From Mucilaginibacter flavidus (lineage in GTDB: Bacteria > Bacteroidota > Bacteroidia > Sphingobacteriales > Sphingobacteriaceae), in contig NZ_JAMXOE010000039.1 in the NCBI RefSeq assembly GCF_024055575.1, positions 1 through 34,056 of the forward strand: a DNA stretch of 34,056 bases, written 5' to 3'. The notes beneath the pieces are model-generated. The model saw only the letters and a list, made by a program, of their open reading frames with translations. It did not search any database and was not told where the DNA came from. The position numbers and the translations under genes were made by a program. This document shows, piece by piece, positions 24,099-32,486 of the stretch. Positions within the stretch are counted from its first letter, which is position 1, and every line of letters starts with the position of its first letter.

Positions 24099-26657
24099 CT
24101 ACTGCCCCACCATAAACACCGCATTACTCAACAACAACTTCCCATTCTCCCAAAAGCTGCGAAAAATCGGATCATCGGCCATGTATATTACGCTGCCGCG
24201 ACCCATCGACTGCACACCAAGCAGCAGCCCGTCTTTAATTTTCTCTTTACTTTTTTGGCCGACAAAGCCCGATACCAGCCCGTCTTTTTTAACGGTGCCT
24301 ACATTCCAGCCGTCTTCGCTGCCTAAAAAGTCATAAATATCGTCGCTCAGCTTTATCGAGTAATAACTCTTTGGCAGCCCGAAGCCAAGCGGGTGGGTAT
24401 TATCAAGGTTTATTTTATAAATAGCACCGGGTACGCTCGAGCGCAGGGCATCGCGGTCGCGGTCGTTATACGAAAGCAGGGTTGGGTCCTTTGTTTTGCT
24501 ATCTGTCTTATCGTCTTTTTTATCTTCTTTTCTTTTCAGCAGGAAACCCTTTTTATCAACCAGTTGTGCCGCTGCATTTTGTATGGCAATCAGCTTGCCG
24601 CCATCGCGCACCCAGCCTATCAGCTTGTCGGATGGAAAATCGTCATAATTACCATCGGGGAATATCGCCACATCAAAATCCGAAAGGCGGGCCCTGCTCA
24701 AATCTTTGTAACGCACAAGCGTGATGGGGTAACCAATCTGTTGTTCAAAAAAGTGCCACACCTCGCCCATCGCCTCCGAGTTTACATCATCGCCGGCGGC
24801 AAGCATCACCCGCGGCTGGCGTATAAAACGGATAACATCAGATCCTAAGTCATTCCCCTTCTCTACAAAACCCGACATCAGCGGGGTTAAATCCTGGTTT
24901 AACTGGGTGGCAATGCGGGCAATCGTTTGGTCAAAGTCGGCCTTGTCGTTCCCGGCGCGGGTTATCAGCAGCGAGCCCGCGTTAAACTTTTTGCCGCCTG
25001 CTTCAAATGGCTTTTCGGAGTAGCGCACTTTGATGTTATTTTTTATCAGTGCCGCCAAAAACCGGACATCGTTAACCGAATACCAGCTGCTTACATAGGC
25101 ATAAGCATGTACATTTACCAGCACCTGCGGCTTGGCCGCGCTAATGGTTGCTGTTGCCGGTTTTAACGATTCCTTTACGCCATAGGCAGTAAGTCCATAA
25201 ACATAAGGTAAACTCCAGGCCGTAATATCATAGGTGTTCGAGTCGGTCACAAAAGTTTTGGGCTCAAGCAGCACATTCAACAATACCGATTTCGACTGGT
25301 AGGCGTTGATCACCAAATCATTAGGACCAACCTCATATTGCTCATTTTTACCATTCGAATAGTTATAGCCGTTCACACTGTTTTTTAAACCGAAGCCGTA
25401 CTGAATGCCATTTCTGTCGAGCATTGCAGTAAGTGCGTTTACCTTGTCAACGTTGTCATTTTTTACCACGTATGTTTTGTACTCGCCCGGCGGGTTAGCA
25501 CGACTGTTATCATAAAACTTTTTAAACTCGGTCAGCAGCTTTTCTGCATACGCCGAAGTAACCTCAACCGTACTCAAACTGGTTGAGTGGTGATGTGCTA
25601 CACGGTCCACCAGTGTCAGCGTATCGCCGGTACGGGTAAGCACTGCCAGGCCGGCGCTGATGCCGCCCTGCTCGTAGGTCATCCCTATCGAACCATTATA
25701 GATCGGGTAAGTATCGCCGTATGATGGGTACAGCAAATCAAATTCCTGCTTGGTGAAATACAGCCAGCCATTCTGGTCGAAATATTTGGCGTTGTTTTTA
25801 CCAATGGTGGTTTGCATTTCGCGCTGCCATGGGGTAATCACTTTGTGGAAAGGTTCCGCAGCAGGGGCAAAATAGTAGGGGGCGTTATAGCCTTGCTCGT
25901 GGTAGTCAACATGCACTTCAGGCAGCCACTGGCTAAACAGCGCCACGCGGGCCTGGGTTTCCTTTTGTGTTTGCCATGCCCAGTCGCGGTTAAGGTCAAA
26001 ATAGTAATGGTTTATCCTACCGCCCGGCCATGGTTCTGCGTGTTCGCGGGCAAATGGGTTGGCATCCGGCTTTTGCCCGGCTACCGAGTTGTAAAAGTTT
26101 ACATAACGGTCGCGACCGTCGGGGTTTAAACATGGGTCAATAACCACCACCGTATTTTTTAACCACGGTTGGGTACGCGCATTAGAAGCATCAACCATGT
26201 CAAACAAAGTCCACATAGCAGCTTCTGATGATGCGGGCTCATTACCGTGCACATTATAACTTAGCCAGCAAATCACCGGTGCACTGGTCGACCCCGCCGC
26301 CGAAGTAGCCGCAGCTTTATTTGCCGGGGTGCCCGGCGTACTGCCACCTGCTACTGTTTCCAGTCCCGCCAGGCGTAAATTATTCTGGCGTATCTCCTCC
26401 AGCTTACCAATATTTTCGTCAGACGCGATAAACATAGCCAGCAACGGCCGGCCCTCGTTAGTGGAGCCGTATTGCACCAGCTTTACATTTTTCGATGCCT
26501 GGGCCACATATTTAAAATATTCAACAATTTTATAATGCGGGGTAAAGTGCTCGCCCAACTTATAACCTAAAAATTTCTCGGGTGATTGGATGGCCTGGCC
26601 AAAAACGGCACAGAAAACGCCTGAAAACAGGAGTGACAGGAGTAGCTTTTTTATCAT
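24099..26657 (-). CDS. Secreted M14-family zinc carboxypeptidase
   Basis: 852 residues, signal peptide to about residue 20 (VFG|Q). The M14 zinc site is complete: His137 and Glu140 in NVHGNEPAS, and His253 in VDYHEQG. The substrate-binding NPDGRDRY is at about 178-185, DLNRDW at 221-226, and the catalytic glutamate is Glu329 in MTYEQGG. A proline/alanine-rich insert at about 102-127 splits the first part of the domain. The C-terminal 400 residues include a glutamine-amidotransferase-like alpha/beta region (RVMLAAGDDVNS, FDVAIFPDGNY). Bacteroidota proteins of this layout are exported peptidases, probably periplasmic, removing C-terminal amino acids from peptides. No operon partner is visible. 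Confidence 0.93.
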   Translation of the reverse strand: MIKKLLLSLLFSGVFCAVFGQAIQSPEKFLGYKLGEHFTPHYKIVEYFKYVAQASKNVKLVQYGSTNEGRPLLAMFIASDENIGKLEEIRQNNLRLAGLETVAGGSTPGTPANKAAATSAAGSTSAPVICWLSYNVHGNEPASSEAAMWTLFDMVDASNARTQPWLKNTVVVIDPCLNPDGRDRYVNFYNSVAGQKPDANPFAREHAEPWPGGRINHYYFDLNRDWAWQTQKETQARVALFSQWLPEVHVDYHEQGYNAPYYFAPAAEPFHKVITPWQREMQTTIGKNNAKYFDQNGWLYFTKQEFDLLYPSYGDTYPIYNGSIGMTYEQGGISAGLAVLTRTGDTLTLVDRVAHHHSTSLSTVEVTSAYAEKLLTEFKKFYDNSRANPPGEYKTYVVKNDNVDKVNALTAMLDRNGIQYGFGLKNSVNGYNYSNGKNEQYEVGPNDLVINAYQSKSVLLNVLLEPKTFVTDSNTYDITAWSLPYVYGLTAYGVKESLKPATATISAAKPQVLVNVHAYAYVSSWYSVNDVRFLAALIKNNIKVRYSEKPFEAGGKKFNAGSLLITRAGNDKADFDQTIARIATQLNQDLTPLMSGFVEKGNDLGSDVIRFIRQPRVMLAAGDDVNSEAMGEVWHFFEQQIGYPITLVRYKDLSRARLSDFDVAIFPDGNYDDFPSDKLIGWVRDGGKLIAIQNAAAQLVDKKGFLLKRKEDKKDDKTDSKTKDPTLLSYNDRDRDALRSSVPGAIYKINLDNTHPLGFGLPKSYYSIKLSDDIYDFLGSEDGWNVGTVKKDGLVSGFVGQKSKEKIKDGLLLGVQSMGRGSVIYMADDPIFRSFWENGKLLLSNAVFMVGQ

Positions 26658-26733
26658 GGATGTCAGTTAAGTAAAGGCTAATATAAAATTATTTTGCGTG
26701 AAAATGAATTTAAAGGCTGATACTATTGCTTTA

Positions 26734-26900
26734 GCGCAGGCCTGCGACCTGCGCTGACGAAAGCCGCCCCTTTGGGGCTGGGTGCTATACTTTGCACCTA
26801 TGTTATTCATAATCATTGTTTCCGAAATTTTGAAATTAAAGAGAAACCCCGGAGCCCCAAAGGGGCGAAATCCACCAGCACAGGTCGCAGGCCTGTGCAC
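26734..26900. repeat. REPIN-like / MITE-like inverted repeat upstream of recQ
   Basis: The left arm (26734 to about 26782) contains CAGGCCTGCGACCTG, then GCCCCTTTGGGGCT. The right arm (about 26847-26900) carries the same two blocks in inverse order and sense: AGCCCCAAAGGGGC, then CAGGTCGCAGGCCTG. Each arm is also internally palindromic. The two arms enclose about 65 A/T-richer bases. Paired REP sequences of this design are mobilised by RAYT transposases in other bacteria; no such gene is present here. The element occupies most of the recQ upstream region, and CTATACTTTGCACC inside it resembles a promoter. Confidence 0.7.
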
Positions 26901-26961
26901 AATAAATTATTTTCCTAAAATTTTTAGCATTTCATTCCCGGAATTTATTAAATTCGGGCCG

Positions 26962-29136
26962 ATGCAAACGGACCCGCAAATGACACCCATAAAGGCGCTG
27001 CAAAAATATTTTGGCTACAGTGCATTCAGGCACCGGCAGGAAGAGATCATCCAGCATATCCTGGATAAAAAGGATGTGCTTACGCTAATGCCTACTGGTG
27101 GCGGTAAATCATTATGTTACCAACTGCCCGCCGTTTTGCTTGATGGTTTAACCATTGTGATATCGCCATTGATTGCCTTGATGAAGGACCAGGTGGACGC
27201 CCTCAACGTTAACGGCATACCGGCTGCATTCATCAATTCGAGCCAGTCGACCCAGGAACATATCGACATCAGCACCCGCTTAAAAAACAACCAGATCAAA
27301 TTGCTGTACCTGGCGCCCGAGCGCTTGTTTGGCAAAGACAGCAAGCTGATAGATTTTCTAAAAACACTGCCGGTTTCATTAATTGCTATTGATGAAGCGC
27401 ATTGCATCTCACATTGGGGACACGATTTCAGGCCCGAGTACCTGATGCTTTCCGGCTTTAAGCTCGAGTTTCCAAACGTGCCGGTTATTGCCCTTACCGC
27501 CACTGCCGATAAGCTCACCAAAAAGGATATCCTTGAAAAGTTAAACTTGCGTAACCCCGCTGTTTTTGTATCATCATTTAACCGCGAAAATATCACCTAT
27601 AAAGTAACCCCTAAAAGAGATAGCTTTAACCAGCTGCTTGATTTTTTGGAGGAGCGCAAAGAGGATTCGGGTATTATTTATTGTCTGTCGCGAAAATCAA
27701 CCGAGAGCCTGGCGGCCGATTTAAAGGAAGAAGGTTTTTTAGCAGAACCGTACCATGCCGGTTTGGATAATGCTCTTAAGGCCCGCACCCAGGAAGCTTT
27801 TTTGCGCGATGAAGTGCGCATTATAGTGGCGACCATAGCCTTTGGTATGGGTATTAATAAATCAAACGTGCGGTATGTGGTGCATGTTGATCTGCCAAAA
27901 AATATCGAAGGCTATTACCAGGAAACCGGCCGTGCAGGTCGCGATGGATTGCCATCAAACGCATTGTTGCTTTACTCGCCCGGCGACGCTATAAAGCTGA
28001 AACAGTTTGCCATGGTGGAAGACAACCCGGAGCAAAGCCGCATCATGCTTAAAAAGCTGGACGATATGGTAAAGTATTGCCAGCTGCACGCCTGTCGCCG
28101 CCAGTTTTTATTAAAATACTTTGATGAGGATTTCCCGCCAAACTGTGGCTCCTGCGATTTTTGCCTGACAGATTTCAAACGCTTCGACGCTACCCTTATC
28201 GCACAAAAGGCACTATCAGCAGTATCGCGCCTTAAGGAGCGCTTCGGCAGCACCTATGTGATCGATTTTTTACGTGGATCGAAAAGTGAAAAAATTTGGG
28301 AAGAGCACAAACAACTTAAAACCTACGGCATCGGCGCAGATATCAGCAAACCCGAATGGCAGCGCTACCTGCGTGAATTGACAGGGCAGGGCTATTTGCA
28401 AGTGACCGAAGATATGTACCCCATATTAAAGCTTACCGAAAAAAGCGAAGGGGTATTGAAAGGGTTGGAGAAAGTTGAGCTGGTTGAAACCGAAGTTATC
28501 GAAGAGCGCCAGCCTGCTGCGGCTTTACCATTTGAGGCATCGTTATTCGCCGAATTGCGAAACCTGCGCGCCGATATCGCCCGGCTTGAAAATGTTCCGC
28601 CTTATATTATCCTATCAGATGTGAGCCTGCAGGAGATGGCAACCTATTTCCCGCAAACGCTGGATGAATTAAGGCTGATATCCGGCTTTGGCGATGTGAA
28701 ACTGGCGCGGTATGGCCGCGAGTTTTTACTTCCGCTTAAAACCTACGCCGAGAAGAACGGGCTGGTATCGAAAATAAAACAAAAATCGACCCAGCGCGAG
28801 CGTAAACCGGCCAAAGAAAGAGCTGCGACGCGCTCGTCCGATACGGCCAAAGAAAGCTTTACATTATATCGCGCCGGCAAGCCGGTTTCGGAAATTGCTG
28901 CGCTGCGCGGGCTTGCCGCAACCACCATTGAAGGTCATTTAAGCTTTTATATTTACAAAGGCGATATGGATGTAACCGAGTTGGTAAAATCTGAAAAAAT
29001 ACCGTCCATTAAAGATGTCGTTTTAAGCTATGGCGCCGAAAAGCTATCGCCCATAAAAGAAGTTTTGGGCGATGATTTTACCTATGGAGAAATAAAAGCC
29101 GTAGTAGCCTGGATGCGGAAAAATGGTGAGATATAG
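26962..29136 (+). CDS. recQ: ATP-dependent DNA helicase RecQ
   Basis: 724 residues from ATG 26962. Superfamily 2 helicase: Walker A PTGGGKS at 44-50, DEAH at 144-147 followed by CISHWGHDFRPEY, SAT-like ALTATAD, and motif VI QETGRAGRDG. The RecQ-Ct zinc region has the cysteines of QLHACRR and NCGSCDFC. An HRDC domain follows (LFAELRNLRADIARLENVPPYIIL, ISGFGDVKLARYG), then a C-terminal HTH_40-like segment (SFTLYRAGKPVSEIAALRGLAATTIEGHL). This is the longer RecQ form common in Bacteroidota. It unwinds DNA 3'-5' in recombination and fork repair. The frame is open back to 26782, but those codons translate the inverted repeat and are not family sequence. Confidence 0.95.
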   Translation: MQTDPQMTPIKALQKYFGYSAFRHRQEEIIQHILDKKDVLTLMPTGGGKSLCYQLPAVLLDGLTIVISPLIALMKDQVDALNVNGIPAAFINSSQSTQEHIDISTRLKNNQIKLLYLAPERLFGKDSKLIDFLKTLPVSLIAIDEAHCISHWGHDFRPEYLMLSGFKLEFPNVPVIALTATADKLTKKDILEKLNLRNPAVFVSSFNRENITYKVTPKRDSFNQLLDFLEERKEDSGIIYCLSRKSTESLAADLKEEGFLAEPYHAGLDNALKARTQEAFLRDEVRIIVATIAFGMGINKSNVRYVVHVDLPKNIEGYYQETGRAGRDGLPSNALLLYSPGDAIKLKQFAMVEDNPEQSRIMLKKLDDMVKYCQLHACRRQFLLKYFDEDFPPNCGSCDFCLTDFKRFDATLIAQKALSAVSRLKERFGSTYVIDFLRGSKSEKIWEEHKQLKTYGIGADISKPEWQRYLRELTGQGYLQVTEDMYPILKLTEKSEGVLKGLEKVELVETEVIEERQPAAALPFEASLFAELRNLRADIARLENVPPYIILSDVSLQEMATYFPQTLDELRLISGFGDVKLARYGREFLLPLKTYAEKNGLVSKIKQKSTQRERKPAKERAATRSSDTAKESFTLYRAGKPVSEIAALRGLAATTIEGHLSFYIYKGDMDVTELVKSEKIPSIKDVVLSYGAEKLSPIKEVLGDDFTYGEIKAVVAWMRKNGEI

Positions 29137-29184
29137 ATCAGCATTATGTTAATAATGAATTGACGACTAGTCTTGAGTCGTAAA

Positions 29185-29232
29185 TCCGGAGTCTTAAGTC
29201 AAAAAAGACCAAGTTTGACTTAAGACTCCGGA
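29185..29232. repeat. 19-bp perfect inverted repeat between convergent genes
   Basis: TCCGGAGTCTTAAGTCAAA at 29185-29203 is repeated inversely at 29214-29232, loop 10 bases. A partial extra copy of the motif (GTCTTGAGTC) lies at 29170-29179. It may end transcription of recQ and of the small minus-strand gene, although there is no T tract. Confidence 0.8.
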
Positions 29233-29239
29233 CTTGAAA

Positions 29240-29434
29240 CTACCGCGATGCGTTAATCTCGTTCATTACTGCCTGGTGCGAACTAACGCGGCCGCTTTTT
29301 ATATCGTCAAGGTTTTCGCGGATTACGTCTTTCAGGTCCAAATCGGTTTGCAGATCAAACAAGGCAGCCTGTAGTTTCGATCGTTCGCTGTTATCTAAAC
29401 TGGGCAAGTAGGCAATTATATCGTTAACGTTCAT
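29240..29434 (-). CDS. Small antitoxin-like protein
   Basis: 64 residues, hydrophilic and mostly helical: DIIAYLPSLDNSERSKLQAALFDLQTDLD, then DLKDVIRENLDDIKSGRVSSHQAVMNEINAS. The C-terminal I-x-x-G-R-x-x-S-H-x-x-V-M pattern is typical of antitoxins of RelE/ParE-type modules, where this tail wraps the toxin. No toxin frame lies downstream, since the recQ end and a palindrome occupy that space, nor upstream. It could be an orphan antitoxin or an unrelated small protein. The assignment rests on the tail pattern only. Confidence 0.55.
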   Translation of the reverse strand: MNVNDIIAYLPSLDNSERSKLQAALFDLQTDLDLKDVIRENLDDIKSGRVSSHQAVMNEINASR

Positions 29435-29529
29435 TTTTGTCAGTTTTTATTCCGAAAATAAGGCTTTATTTTGAAATTTAGATGAAAACGCGCGAAGTTT
29501 ACAAAACTTGGCACGTTTAACACAGTGCT

Positions 29530-29909
29530 ATGCATAAAACACGTACAACCTACTTCGCCCTCATAACCGCTACAATTATAACTGGCCTTTTATCCCGCCA
29601 CATAAATGGAGTGCCTTTATTTATCGGCGATATTTTATGGGGACTGATGGTTTATTTTATTGTAAGATTTATTTTCATCAGCCAAGCAACAAAATTGGCT
29701 GTTATTGCAAGCCTGGTTTTTAGCTACGGTATCGAATTCAGCCAGCTTTACAGGCGCCATGGATAAACAGCATCAGGCATACGGTTATCGGCGGCCTGGT
29801 ATTAGGCCAAACCTTTTTGTGGATCGATATGCTTTGCTATACCGTTGGTATCGGGATTGGTGTTGGAATTGACCGACTAATCGAAAAGAAAAGCCTTCTT
29901 CTCCATTAA
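29530..29909 (+). pseudogene. DUF2809 membrane protein, frameshifted
   Basis: The first frame (29530-29766) encodes three membrane segments and GIEFSQLYRRHG, then stops. The DUF2809 family continues after EFSQLY with a P-W-I-N-x-x-R-x-T-x-x-G motif, and that continuation is present in another frame from 29760: WINSIRHTVIGGLVLG, then FLWIDMLCYTVGIG, ending at TAA 29907-29909. A missing single G in the AGGCGCCATGG region (AGG-GCG-CCA-TGG expected) restores one protein of about 126 residues, normal for the family. It is either a recent inactivation or a base-calling error. Function of DUF2809 is unknown; it is a small inner-membrane protein. Confidence 0.78.
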
Positions 29910-29941
29910 CCACTCACTTAATCAACTCCATCAACTACTCA

Positions 29942-31012
29942 CTAAAATAAAGTCGTCTGCTTCCCATTTTTCGGCACAAATAAACTATAGTCAAATTCCG
30001 GCATTTCCCTGTCGGCCATAAACCGGGTGCAGGCCATCCTGAACATCTGGTGTATCGATTCGGCAATTTTCCCTTCGCCGCTCATCCGGCGGCCAAAGTT
30101 ACTGTCGTTTAGGTTGCCATCGTGACACGACTTTATCATGTTCAACACCTTTTCGGCCCGGTCGGGAAACGTCTTATTTATCCAGTCGGTAAAAATTTCG
30201 CTGATACTGCCATTCAACCTTACTATTGTAAACCCGGCAGATACAGCGCCCCTGTCTGCTGCCGCTTTTATAATTGCCGGCACTTCATTGCTGTTCAACC
30301 CGGGGATTATAGGCGCCGCCATCACCCGGCAGGGGATCCCTTTTTCGGTAAGTTTTTGAATAACCGCTAACCGCCCTGTTGCCGTAACCGTGCGCGGTTC
30401 CAGCTTTTGCCGCAACTGCTCGTTTAACGAAGTGATGGATACATTAACATGTACCAGCCGCATGGCCGCCAGTTCGGTAAGTATATCCAGGTCGCGCAGT
30501 ATTACGTTGTTTTTGGTGATGATGCTTACCGGGTTCTTGTACTTCAAAAAAAGCTCGAGCAACGAGCGGGTAATTTTCAACCGCCGTTCAATTGGCTGGT
30601 AACAATCGGTATTGCCAGACAGCATAATGCATACCGGCTGATAGTTTTTTTTGTTGAAGTATTGCTCCAGCAGTTCAGGGGCGTTACGCTTAACAATTAT
30701 TTTGCGCTCAAAATCAAGCCCGGCGCTAAAGCCGTAGTATTCATGCGTGTTTCGTGCATAACAATAAATACAGCCGTGCTCGCAACCCTGGTAGGGGTTT
30801 ATGGAGTACATGTGGCTCAAATCCGGGCTGTTTGATTCGCTTACGATTTTTTTGGGCGACTCCTCAAAAAGTTGTGTGGCAGTATTTTCCAGCAGCGGCT
30901 CATCAAGGCCTTCAATATGCTCTAAAACATATTTGCTTTTTAAAAACTTGTTGTGCGTATTTACCTGTGCGCCGCGTCCTTTAAAAAACTCATCGTTACC
31001 CTCATGTGCCAT
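29942..31012 (-). CDS. PA0069-family radical SAM protein
   Basis: 356 residues. The [4Fe-4S] cluster motif is CEHGCIYC with Cys77, Cys81 and Cys84 (CX3CX2C), inside MYSINPYQGCEHGCIYCYARNTHEYYG. A partial TIM barrel follows (CIMLSGNTDCYQPIERRLKITR, PVSIITKNN, LVHVNVSITSLNEQLRQKLEPR, PCRVMAAPIIPGLN). This matches the PA0069/Rv2578c group, related to spore photoproduct lyase, whose reaction is not established. The ATG is preceded by TAAATTTG with a five-base gap, so it may have its own promoter inside the end of the response-regulator gene 30 bases upstream, giving a nearly leaderless message. Confidence 0.92.
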   Translation of the reverse strand: MAHEGNDEFFKGRGAQVNTHNKFLKSKYVLEHIEGLDEPLLENTATQLFEESPKKIVSESNSPDLSHMYSINPYQGCEHGCIYCYARNTHEYYGFSAGLDFERKIIVKRNAPELLEQYFNKKNYQPVCIMLSGNTDCYQPIERRLKITRSLLELFLKYKNPVSIITKNNVILRDLDILTELAAMRLVHVNVSITSLNEQLRQKLEPRTVTATGRLAVIQKLTEKGIPCRVMAAPIIPGLNSNEVPAIIKAAADRGAVSAGFTIVRLNGSISEIFTDWINKTFPDRAEKVLNMIKSCHDGNLNDSNFGRRMSGEGKIAESIHQMFRMACTRFMADREMPEFDYSLFVPKNGKQTTLF

Positions 31013-31017
31013 AGAGG

Positions 31018-31025
31018 CAAATTTA
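31018..31025 (-). promoter_or_regulatory. -7 box before the radical SAM gene
   Basis: Minus strand TAAATTTG, a full TAnnTTTG match, five bases before the ATG at 31012. No -33 box at the usual distance is clear. Confidence 0.4.
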
Positions 31026-31042
31026 CTAAAATTATTAGCAAA

Positions 31043-31678
31043 TTATACGTCTATCAATTTGTTTTTTATGGCATACAGCACCAGGCCGATGCGGCTTTTG
31101 ACATTCAGTTTTTCAAATAATTGGTCGCGATAACCATCAACGGTACGTATGCTGATACACATTTGCGTAGCTATTTCTTTGTAGGTAAGTTCTGAGGCGG
31201 CAAGCTTTATAAACTCGAGCTCGCGTATCTGCAAAGTAACCTGGTCAATATGCTCATTAAATGAGTTTATTAGCAGGCGTGTAACAAATTCGGGGTAATA
31301 AACCTCGCCCGATGATACCTTTTGCAGGGCCAGCTCAAACTCATGCGGCTCCGAATCTTTCAGCAAGTAACCCTTGGCGCCGAGTTTTAGCATGGTGAGC
31401 ACCTTTTCAGGATCCTCAAGCATCGATAAAACTATAATTCTTATTTCGGGGTAGTTTTCTTTTAGCCAAAGCGCAGTAGCAGCGCCATCCATCACCGGCA
31501 TATGTATGTCAAGCAGCACAACATCCGGCTTTAGTTTGGACGAAATTTTGCGTACCATTTCCTCCCCGTTGCTTGCTTCAAAAAGTATATTAAATCCCTT
31601 AAAATTACCTATTAATGATGCTATCCCGCTTCTGAAAAGGCGGTGATCATCAACTAAGGCGATTTGGATATTTTCCAT
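31043..31678 (-). CDS. NarL/FixJ-type response regulator
   Basis: 211 residues. Receiver domain at about 1-120 with acidic residues Asp10 and Asp11, phospho-acceptor Asp57 in VVLLDIHMP, and Lys in GYLLKDSEP. A LuxR-type helix-turn-helix follows at about 148-205 (LTYKEIATQMCISIRTVDGYRDQLFEKLNVKSRIGLVLYA). It is expected to be phosphorylated by the adjacent histidine kinase and to bind DNA as a dimer. Its start overlaps the kinase end by 29 bases, so translation is coupled. It is the last gene of the operon beginning with the cysteine-tail protein. Confidence 0.95.
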   Translation of the reverse strand: MENIQIALVDDHRLFRSGIASLIGNFKGFNILFEASNGEEMVRKISSKLKPDVVLLDIHMPVMDGAATALWLKENYPEIRIIVLSMLEDPEKVLTMLKLGAKGYLLKDSEPHEFELALQKVSSGEVYYPEFVTRLLINSFNEHIDQVTLQIRELEFIKLAASELTYKEIATQMCISIRTVDGYRDQLFEKLNVKSRIGLVLYAIKNKLIDV

Positions 31679-32486
31679 CTATATATTTTATTTGTAGTAA
31701 AGGGTTTAGGTTAACATTAACTGAACAGCCATCCCCGCGCGAACTGCTTATGCTTGCCACCGCACCAATTACGGTAGCCCTGTTTTCAATATTCATCAAA
31801 CCTGAACCACGGCTGTGGTCGAGGGAGTTAGCCGAAAAACCAACGCCATCGTCTTCTATTGTTAAATTAAACATTTCAGGAATATACTGCAAACTAATTT
31901 TTAGATGACTTGCCCCCGAGTGTTTAATGGTATTATTAACTGCTTCCTGGAAAATGCGGAACAATACCAGTTCACGCTGTTCGCCCATCGGATAAATATC
32001 ACCTGTTATAATCAATTCCGCGTCAACAAGGCCGCTTTTATTCAGTTTGTCAACCTCGTTTTCAATAGTTTTTACAAGCCCCAGCTTGGTTATGTGTTCA
32101 AAACTAAGGCTCTTTGATAAATCGCGCAGATCGGTAATTACCTGTGCAACCAGATCGCGATTTTCATTGATTTTTGTCTGCTGAGCCGATTCTTCAACCT
32201 TAATCATCGCCAGGTTAAGCTTCACAAACGAAAGCACCTGGTTTATGTTATCATGAAGCTCGCGCCCTACATACGTAAACGTCTCCTCCTGTATCTCTAG
32301 CCGGGCCTTTAAAAACTCCTGTTTAAAATTGGCCTCCAGCACCTCGCGTTCTGCTTTGTTTTGTAACTGCTTTTTTTGATAAAGTATAATGAAATAGATA
32401 ATGAAACCCGACAGAAAGACGAAAAAAACCGTTGCCGAAACAAGAACAACATATAACTCGCCACTGGTAGGGGCATTATTAATCAT
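31650..32486 (-). CDS. Sensor histidine kinase, HisKA_3 type
   Basis: 278 residues. One membrane helix at about 12-36 with only about ten residues outside, then a coiled-coil (KAEREVLEANFKQEFLKARLEIQEETF) and the dimerisation/phosphoacceptor motif RELHDNINQVL with His78. The ATPase part has the N box QEAVNNTIKHS at 180-190, G1 DDGVGF at 212-217 and G2 GSGLMN at 227-232. With no real sensory domain of its own it must rely on the membrane, the coiled-coil or a partner. The upstream gene for a multi-pass membrane protein overlaps it by 8 bases and is the obvious candidate partner. NarL-type regulator follows. Confidence 0.94.
   Translation of the reverse strand: MINNAPTSGELYVVLVSATVFFVFLSGFIIYFIILYQKKQLQNKAEREVLEANFKQEFLKARLEIQEETFTYVGRELHDNINQVLSFVKLNLAMIKVEESAQQTKINENRDLVAQVITDLRDLSKSLSFEHITKLGLVKTIENEVDKLNKSGLVDAELIITGDIYPMGEQRELVLFRIFQEAVNNTIKHSGASHLKISLQYIPEMFNLTIEDDGVGFSANSLDHSRGSGLMNIENRATVIGAVASISSSRGDGCSVNVNLNPLLQIKYIDGKYPNRLS

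Noticed and set aside
24393..24848. A 151-codon plus-strand frame inside the M14 peptidase gene
   Set aside because: It lies antisense to a well-supported gene and has no family features.
26782..26961. A 60-codon N-terminal extension of RecQ
   Set aside because: It translates the inverted repeat and has no family counterpart; the helicase begins normally at ATG 26962.
27117..27596. A 159-codon minus-strand frame inside recQ
   Set aside because: It is antisense to conserved helicase motifs, with no recognisable domain or promoter.
29490..29535. TTGGCAC at about 29508 as a sigma-54 promoter
   Set aside because: The partner GC element at the required spacing is absent, and sigma-54 use is not supported by anything else here.
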